A stretch of 5,299 nt of DNA from a bacterium (GTDB lineage Bacteria > Vulcanimicrobiota > Xenobia > Xenobiales > Xenobiaceae). Under the pieces are notes generated by a model. That model had not been told where the DNA came from. It saw only the letters and a program-made list of their open reading frames with translations, and did not search any database. The DNA lies in NCBI GenBank assembly GCA_017444165.1, contig JAFSXH010000223.1:1-5299 (forward strand). The letters are read 5' to 3'. Position numbers and translations under genes: made by a program. Each line of letters opens with the position of its first letter. Within the stretch, counting starts at the first letter, position 1. This document shows, one piece after another, positions 1-3,750 of this stretch.

Positions 1-33
1 ACAATTAGCAATTAGTAATGTTCAACTATATGT

Positions 34-54
34 GCAGTAACGACTGCGTTTTTC
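34..54 (+). terminator. Weak terminator-like hairpin with T-rich tail
   Basis: GCAGT (34-38) pairs with ACTGC (43-47) around the four-base loop AACG. The stem is followed directly by GTTTTTC and then further TTC triplets to about 60. Two G-U pairs could lengthen the stem slightly. The shape fits a short Rho-independent terminator for a gene ending at or before the left edge, but a 5-bp stem is weak. One frame open from position 2 stops with TAA at 38-40, inside the loop, and could be the tail of such a gene. The hairpin with a stop codon in its loop also resembles helix H5 of tmRNA, but the residues encoded before it do not look like a tmRNA tag. Confidence 0.3.
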
Positions 55-118
55 TTCTTCTAAAGTTTTAGCAGGAGTAACCTAGTTTAATCGAAAGCGT
101 GGCCGAGTTTATCGCAAT

Positions 119-161
119 CCGCCAGGAGACTCCTTACCCTTAGGTAGGAGATGAATGGCGG
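119..161 (+). other. Two-part RNA stem-loop
   Basis: CCGCCA (119-124) pairs perfectly with TGGCGG (156-161). After a purine-rich internal loop (GGAGA at 125-129 against ATGAA at 151-155), a second stem forms: CTCC (130-133) with GGAG (147-150) and TACC (135-138) with GGTA (143-146). T134 is bulged and the loop is CTTA. That gives 14 Watson-Crick pairs in one hairpin. It does not precede a T-run, so it is not a terminator. Confidence 0.6.
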
Positions 162-195
162 TGTTTTGAGCGGGTTCGATGCCCGCGAAAAACAC
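161..195 (+). other. T-arm-like hairpin on a tandem G-A joint
   Basis: GCGGG (170-174) and CCCGC (182-186) enclose the 7-base loop TTCGATG, which matches a tRNA T-arm: TTC, a purine, the conserved A, and a closing G-C pair. Below it, GA (168-169) faces GA (187-188), the arrangement for tandem sheared G-A pairs. A further perfect 7-bp stem follows, GTGTTTT (161-167) with AAAACAC (189-195). No CCA end, D-arm or anticodon arm accompanies it, so this is not a complete tRNA. The 7 bases after the T-stem (GAAAAAC, 187-193) could instead pair with GTTTTTC at 48-54 like an acceptor stem, but nothing tRNA-like lies between. Confidence 0.6.
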
Positions 196-204
196 AAAAC
201 TCTG

Positions 205-251
205 TAGCTCATCTTGCAAAGCTATAACTATTGCTGTACAATACCCTGCAA
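205..251 (+). other. Possible H-type RNA pseudoknot
   Basis: TAGCT (205-209) pairs with AGCTA (220-224). The 10-base loop between them contains TTGCA (214-218), which is complementary to TGCAA at 247-251. The connecting loop of 22 bases is fairly long, so this is weaker than the pseudoknot at 288-324. CTGC (246-249) can instead pair with GCAG (258-261), which would compete with the second stem. Confidence 0.35.
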
Positions 252-258
252 AAGTAAG

Positions 259-282
259 CAGAACTTCGATTTCGAGGAACTG
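259..282 (+). other. RNA hairpin with symmetric A-A internal loop
   Basis: CAG (259-261) pairs with CTG (280-282). AA faces AA, and then CTTCG (264-268) pairs with CGAGG (273-277) through one G-U pair, around loop ATTT. The lower stem uses the same bases as the alternative CTGC/GCAG pairing at 246-261, so the two cannot form together. Confidence 0.4.
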
Positions 283-287
283 TGTAG

Positions 288-324
288 GGGGCTTTTGGAC
301 AGCCCCTTGAGAATAAGGGTGTCC
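288..324 (+). other. H-type RNA pseudoknot candidate
   Basis: GGGGCT (288-293) pairs perfectly with AGCCCC (301-306). Its 7-base loop contains GGAC (297-300), which is complementary to GTCC at 321-324. This gives a compact two-stem pseudoknot (6 bp and 4 bp) with short connecting loops. A second GTCC copy at 363-366 could replace the first as partner. Pseudoknots of this size are typical of tmRNA and of several riboswitch classes, but no family-specific sequence was recognised. Confidence 0.5.
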
Positions 325-330
325 TGATAG

Positions 331-366
331 CTAACTCCTTCGGGATATGCTGTTAGGCGTTAGTCC
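331..366 (+). other. TTCG-capped hairpin with duplicated partner strands
   Basis: CTAAC (331-335) pairs with GTTAG (352-356). Inside it, TCC (336-338) and GGA (343-345) are closed by a TTCG tetraloop, leaving TATGCT (346-351) as a 3' bulge. A second identical GTTAG lies at 359-363 and could serve as partner instead. It overlaps a second GTCC (363-366), which matches the pseudoknot strand GGAC at 297-300. Confidence 0.5.
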
Positions 367-387
367 ATATACCAAACTTCTCGAGAA

Positions 388-428
388 TCTCCAGCTTCTA
401 TAAGCGGGAGAGGTTCAATTCCGCTTAT
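388..428 (+). promoter_or_regulatory. Ribosome-binding region under two alternative hairpins
   Basis: The best Shine-Dalgarno candidate for the gene at 427 is GGGAGAGG (406-413). Its spacing to the ATG is long, about 13 bases. Hairpin A pairs TCTCC (388-392) with GGAGA (407-411), then has an A-G mismatch, then GCTT (394-397) with AAGC (402-405) around loop CTAT; it buries the binding site. Hairpin B pairs ATAAGCGG (400-407) with CCGCTTAT (421-428), putting the site in a 13-base loop and the first two bases of the start codon in the stem. The two share 400-411 and exclude each other. This suggests translational control of the operon; the trigger is unknown. Confidence 0.5.
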
Positions 429-1863
429 GTTTTCTGAACTTTTTACAGCCTTCGGGTTGATCTTTTTATTGCTTTTGGCTACAGCTTTGGCTGTGGCTAC
501 TGAATTTGCGGTAGTTTCTGTTGATAAAGAGCAGATAAGAGAGATTGCTTCCAGCAGAAAGAATAACTACCGCTCTCTAGCGCAACGTCTTTTGCCACAT
601 TTGAAAGATAACTCCACTTTAGATCATTGTGCTTCGGCGTGTCAGATAGTTATAACGTTGGCCAGTTTAATCATTGGTAGTATAGGTGAGATGTACTTAG
701 CTAAGTTTTTAATTGAGCCTCTGAATTATGTCGTCTCTTCACCTGAAACTGTGGCCCATATTGCGAGTGTAGTTATAGTTATAGCTTTTACAATTATTCA
801 AGTCCTCTTCGGCGAACTTTTGCCTAAATCTATTGCTACACGTTACACAGAAAAAGCGGCCCTTTTTTTGGTTCGTCCTTTAGATATTACTATAAAATGT
901 ACGAATTTGTTTATTAAATTTTTAAATGGTTCGGGTATATTAGTTTTAAAACTGTTTGGCGTAAAACCTCAAGAAGAGCACAGTCACGCTCGCAGTTTAA
1001 AAGAATTGATCTATATGGTAGGAATGAGTGCTGAATCTGGAGTTATTGACCGTGAAGATCAGGATCGTTTGACTTCGGCTTTGCGATTCTCTCAATTGAA
1101 AGTGGGCAACGTTTTCAATCACAATGAGGCTGATGAAGAACTTTATTTTGGAGTGCGCTTGCGGGCGGATGAAAAGCAGGCGGAGAACAAGTTGCACAGA
1201 CTCATTCGTGCCAATTTAGATGATAGTATGGATAAGGTTTTAAAAATTTTCGATGAGTCTCCTTACAGTCGTCTGCTTATTTTTGGCAAAGGAGAGGACA
1301 GTAAAAGTGTTGTTGGTCTAGTTCATATTAAGGATTTAAGTTTTGCCATTGCCAAAGGATTATTGGAAGAGGCCCTGCGCAAGAGCGGTCATAAGTATTT
1401 GAAAGATTTGAGTTTAGAGGAATTTGATTCCATCTATGCTGATATAGACAATGAAGTACAAAAAAATATTGAACTTGATAGAGAGAAGCGAATCGAAGAG
1501 ATAGAGAAATCTACCGATTTAGAGACAGATAGCAGAAAGAAGCATCGTGAGATACATAAAATTGAGGAAGAGACTCATAAGCGTTTGAGTAGTGAAATAT
1601 TATTTCAGCACGGTTTTATCAAGCGAGATCTCTTTGTTGATTGTGATTTAGATGATGAATTGGGAGATGTAGAAGAGGAATTAAATTCGAGCTACGCTTC
1701 TTTAGCCGTGGTTAAAGATAAAGAACAGAACGTGTTGGGTATTTTGACGATGGAAGATATTTTAGAGGTGCGCTTGGGAAGTAATATTGATGATGAGACC
1801 GATTTGGCTCTCAAGAAGAAGAAACTCGTCTCCTTGAAAAAAACTAAAATGGCGGGATTGTAA
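427..1863 (+). CDS. CNNM/DUF21-CBS membrane protein, divergent (CorB/CorC-like)
   Basis: This is a probable inner-membrane divalent-cation transport or homeostasis protein. The DUF21 (CNNM) transmembrane part spans about residues 1-180. It has an N-terminal hydrophobic helix ending in ATEFAVVS, further hydrophobic segments near 70-97, 107-128 and 145-177, and the family motif GELLPK at 129-134, whose Glu lies at the metal site in known CorC structures. A linker with the usual helical pattern (about 187-225) leads to the CBS pair. CBS1 (about 226-305) ends in VGLVHIKDL but lacks the usual M-x-PR start. CBS2 (about 397-450) ends in GILTMEDILE. About 85 residues, largely charged helix, separate them (about 308-395), where canonical members have a short joint. 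The C-terminal CorC_HlyC domain is absent; the chain ends in a Lys-rich tail. The next gene, 6 bases downstream, is a paralogue. The start at 427 places the first helix at the usual distance. Membrane family is confident; exact substrate is not. Confidence 0.88.
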   Translation: MFSELFTAFGLIFLLLLATALAVATEFAVVSVDKEQIREIASSRKNNYRSLAQRLLPHLKDNSTLDHCASACQIVITLASLIIGSIGEMYLAKFLIEPLNYVVSSPETVAHIASVVIVIAFTIIQVLFGELLPKSIATRYTEKAALFLVRPLDITIKCTNLFIKFLNGSGILVLKLFGVKPQEEHSHARSLKELIYMVGMSAESGVIDREDQDRLTSALRFSQLKVGNVFNHNEADEELYFGVRLRADEKQAENKLHRLIRANLDDSMDKVLKIFDESPYSRLLIFGKGEDSKSVVGLVHIKDLSFAIAKGLLEEALRKSGHKYLKDLSLEEFDSIYADIDNEVQKNIELDREKRIEEIEKSTDLETDSRKKHREIHKIEEETHKRLSSEILFQHGFIKRDLFVDCDLDDELGDVEEELNSSYASLAVVKDKEQNVLGILTMEDILEVRLGSNIDDETDLALKKKKLVSLKKTKMAGL

Positions 1864-1880
1864 AATATTATGATATTTTA
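1861..1880 (+). promoter_or_regulatory. Hairpin displaying the second gene's start codon
   Basis: TAAAATAT (1861-1868) is perfectly complementary to ATATTTTA (1873-1880). The four-base loop TATG holds the ATG of the second gene at 1870-1872, and the stem contains the stop codon of the first gene. No good Shine-Dalgarno sequence lies upstream; GGCGGG near 1851-1856 is the nearest G-rich stretch. The second gene is therefore probably translated by coupling to ribosomes finishing the first. All pairs are A-T, so the hairpin would be weak and easily opened. Confidence 0.45.
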
Positions 1881-3600
1881 TAATCTTTTCATGCAATTTT
1901 TATTTTTGCTCCTCCTCATAGGTATCAATGCTTTTTATGTGGCTGCAGAGTTTGCTCTGTTAAATTCGGCTGATCTTACCTTAGATTCAATTATAAAAGA
2001 TGCTAAAGAGGGTAAGAACAAAAAGGATGGGGCTTGGGCTAGCCATTTTAAAAGCCTTAAGATGGATGCCACTAAGTTGGATAATTATTTCACTGTTGTT
2101 CAGGTTGGTATTACCTTTTCCAGCTTGGGTTTAGGTGTTTACAGTGAGAGAGCTTTTGTGGATCTATTTATAAAATTCGTGCGCTATTGTGGATTTAATA
2201 TTACAGATGGATCTTCTCTGGTTCATATTTTTGCCTCTTTAGTTTCGATTCTTTTATTGACCTATGTTCATGTCGTACTTGGTGAGATGGTTCCCAAAAC
2301 TTACGCTTTACACTTTCCTGTGAAGGTTGCTCGTTTTGTCTTCCGTCCCATGCAGATAAGCAGTATCATATTTCATCCTGTGGCCGTTTTGTTAAACAAA
2401 ATGAACAATTTTTGTCTGCGTGTTTTGAAAATTGATATTAATCAACATATAGATCATTCTGTATCTAAAGAAAAATTGAATAGTGCTTTGGAAGCTAGTA
2501 TAGATGAAAACATTTTGGATGATGAAGACGGTGAGGTCGTTCATGGTCTTTTAAGTTTGGATAATACCATTGTGCGCAATGTTATGGTTCCGCGCACTGA
2601 GGTTATTGCTTTTCAATCTTCAACTAAGGTTGTCGATGTTCTGCTCAGCATTCAGCAATTTAGATGCAGTCGCTATCCCATATATGATAAGGATCTCAAT
2701 GATACGAAAAAGTTGGTCTTAGTTCGCGATCTTTATAGGGCTGTTCGCAATGGACACGGTCAAGATCCCGTCAGTATGTATTGCAAAGATTATCCCATCA
2801 TTCATGAATTGGTGACTTTGGAAGTAGCTTTTGAGGAGATGTGTAAAGAGTCTGTACACATGGCTGCAGTTGTTGATGAAAAGGGTGGAATAGCGGGGAT
2901 TATAACTTTAGAAGATGTTATGGAAGAGATCATTGGTGGAGAGGTCTACGATGAATTTGAGGAAGAGGAACGGCCTCCAGTCAAATTTGATAAGAGTTCT
3001 AACAGTTGGGAAGTAGAAGGTATAGTGGCCCTCAGCGATTTGGACGAATTGTTAAATAAGTCATTGAGTGATGACTTAGAAGAGTCTCTGCTTTTTATCC
3101 TCAAAAATGAGTTGTTCCCTCGCTGTGATAAACTTTTGCGTTCCGTTTTAGGCAAAAAATGTAGCCACGATTTAGGTGAGGAAGCGATCAAAAATAGAGT
3201 AGATGAAATTATAGAAGATCTTATCTATGAATCTGACAATAATATTGAAGAATGGATTAAGGATAAGTGCCAAAACTTAGCGGACGAAGAGTGTGAGGAT
3301 ATGTTCGCAACTTTGAGCGAATATCTTGATGAAGAAGATGCACAAACTGTGGGCGGATTAGTTATGTCTAAATTAGCTAAGTTACCTACAGGCAATGAAA
3401 AAGTAAACTATCACAATATTTTGGAACTCCACGTTTTGGAGGTCAGAGACAGAGCTCCGGCACTCGTTGAAATTCCTATAGATGAAAGTGATTCTTTTGA
3501 TGAAAAATTCATGGAATTGCAAGAGGATCTTTTAGAACAGATTAAAGATGAGCTAACCAACATAGACGCAGTATATAGGCTGGATGTGAAGTTGAAGTAA
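1870..3600 (+). CDS. CNNM/DUF21-CBS-CorC_HlyC transporter-type protein with split C-terminal domain
   Basis: This is the near-canonical partner of the preceding gene and a likely inner-membrane Mg2+/Co2+ efflux or homeostasis protein. The DUF21 region (about 1-185) opens with a hydrophobic helix followed by NAFYVAAEFALL (20-31). It continues with hydrophobic segments near 73-90 and 117-137 and the motif GEMVPK (138-143), a metal-site motif of the family. After the linker IDENILDDEDGEVVHGLL (211-228) comes the CBS pair: MVPRTEV (239-245), SRYPIYD (267-273), and GIAGIITLEDVMEEIIGG (340-357). The CorC_HlyC domain starts at WEVEG (380-384) with LDELL (391-395), then breaks. About 80 acidic, helical residues (about 398-481) intervene before it resumes at DAQTVGGLV (490-498), LPTGNEKV (505-512) and LHVLEVRDR (520-528). 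An acidic tail of about 40 residues follows. Total length is well above the usual 420-450. The insertion does not disturb the frame, so it is a real domain elaboration. It was probably translated by coupling with the upstream gene. Confidence 0.92.
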   Translation: MIFYNLFMQFLFLLLLIGINAFYVAAEFALLNSADLTLDSIIKDAKEGKNKKDGAWASHFKSLKMDATKLDNYFTVVQVGITFSSLGLGVYSERAFVDLFIKFVRYCGFNITDGSSLVHIFASLVSILLLTYVHVVLGEMVPKTYALHFPVKVARFVFRPMQISSIIFHPVAVLLNKMNNFCLRVLKIDINQHIDHSVSKEKLNSALEASIDENILDDEDGEVVHGLLSLDNTIVRNVMVPRTEVIAFQSSTKVVDVLLSIQQFRCSRYPIYDKDLNDTKKLVLVRDLYRAVRNGHGQDPVSMYCKDYPIIHELVTLEVAFEEMCKESVHMAAVVDEKGGIAGIITLEDVMEEIIGGEVYDEFEEEERPPVKFDKSSNSWEVEGIVALSDLDELLNKSLSDDLEESLLFILKNELFPRCDKLLRSVLGKKCSHDLGEEAIKNRVDEIIEDLIYESDNNIEEWIKDKCQNLADEECEDMFATLSEYLDEEDAQTVGGLVMSKLAKLPTGNEKVNYHNILELHVLEVRDRAPALVEIPIDESDSFDEKFMELQEDLLEQIKDELTNIDAVYRLDVKLK

Positions 3601-3750
3601 GCATTGTAAAATGCTGTTACAAATTGTATTTGTTAAACTCGCTGTCAAGGTTTTTTTGTCGTCTTTGCATAATACCATTACAAATGGCTGGGCAACTTTT
3701 GTGTATTTTGTGGGTTGAACTGGCTTTAGTAGATATTAAGGAGGCTGCCT
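3601..3750 (+). other. Intergenic region with two short hairpins and a repeated octamer
   Basis: GCATT/AATGC (3601-3605 and 3610-3614, loop GTAA) forms a hairpin immediately after the stop codon. An imperfect A/T-rich stem (TTACAAAT at 3617-3624 with ATTTG and TAA in 3628-3636) follows, and a run of seven T lies at 3651-3657, about 14 bases further on. The distance argues against a canonical Rho-independent terminator. The octamer TTACAAAT recurs at 3678-3685, where it sits within a third small stem, CCATT/AATGG (3675-3687). No promoter with good -35 and -10 boxes stands out, although one is expected here for the lipoprotein gene. Confidence 0.35.
3738..3744 (+). promoter_or_regulatory. Strong Shine-Dalgarno site for the lipoprotein gene
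   Basis: AAGGAGG at 3738-3744 stands six bases before the ATG at 3751. It is a near-perfect match to the 16S rRNA anti-Shine-Dalgarno sequence at ideal spacing. It fixes the start of the lipoprotein and contrasts with the poor or buried sites of the two upstream genes, so this gene is probably expressed independently and well. Confidence 0.85.

Larger units (their letters stand above)
90..426 (+). ncRNA. Structured RNA region: long 5' leader or small RNA of unknown family
   Basis: This stretch of more than 300 bases has no convincing ORF but carries a nearly continuous series of hairpins and possible pseudoknots, listed separately. The + orientation is favoured because the T-loop-type loop, the TTCG tetraloop and the G-A pairs read correctly only on that strand. 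It runs straight into the start codon of the first membrane-protein gene, so a regulatory leader for a metal-transport operon is the simplest reading. An independent RNA gene is the alternative. I see no M-box, cobalamin, fluoride, Mn, T-box or glycine riboswitch core, no RNase P or SRP core, and no tmRNA 5' signature. The ends are uncertain: no clear promoter was found, and 55-90 shows nothing I can name. Base pairing is directly visible; function is inference. Confidence 0.5.

Noticed and set aside
2..40. C-terminal tail of an upstream protein ending ...QLYVQ and stop at 38-40
   Set aside because: Only 12 codons are available in this frame. Another frame has tandem stops at 13-18. Neither can be judged without the preceding sequence.
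93..194. A class II (Ser or Leu type) tRNA suggested by GTGGCCGAGT at 99-108 and the T-arm at 170-186
   Set aside because: GCC (102-104) has no D-stem partner, the bases before it do not pair with those after the T-arm, and no anticodon arm can be drawn.
351..370. Resemblance of GTTAGG and TCCATAT to the M-box Mg2+ riboswitch core
   Set aside because: The rest of the core (the GTGAGGCTCC-type segment and the partner strands) is missing, so the similarity is only a few bases long.
1..426. Reading the left region as the 3' part of a tmRNA (ssrA) gene
   Set aside because: A stop-in-hairpin element at 34-47, possible pseudoknots and T-arm-like sequences at 170-186 and around 410-424 are suggestive. 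However, no CCA end follows either T-arm, no G-U acceptor pair is visible, the candidate residues before the stop (ending LYVQ) are unlike known tags, and the required 5' half is outside the window. A covariance-model search with upstream flank would settle it.
997..1197. Minus-strand open frame of 66 codons, and one of 81 codons at 2946-3191
   Set aside because: They lie opposite conserved coding sequence of the two membrane proteins and are composition shadows. The second is Ser-rich because it mirrors an acidic stretch.
1879..1884. TATAAT box just inside the second membrane gene
   Set aside because: It lies within the coding sequence in an A/T-rich stretch with no matching -35 element, and the two genes are only 6 bases apart, so an internal promoter is not needed.
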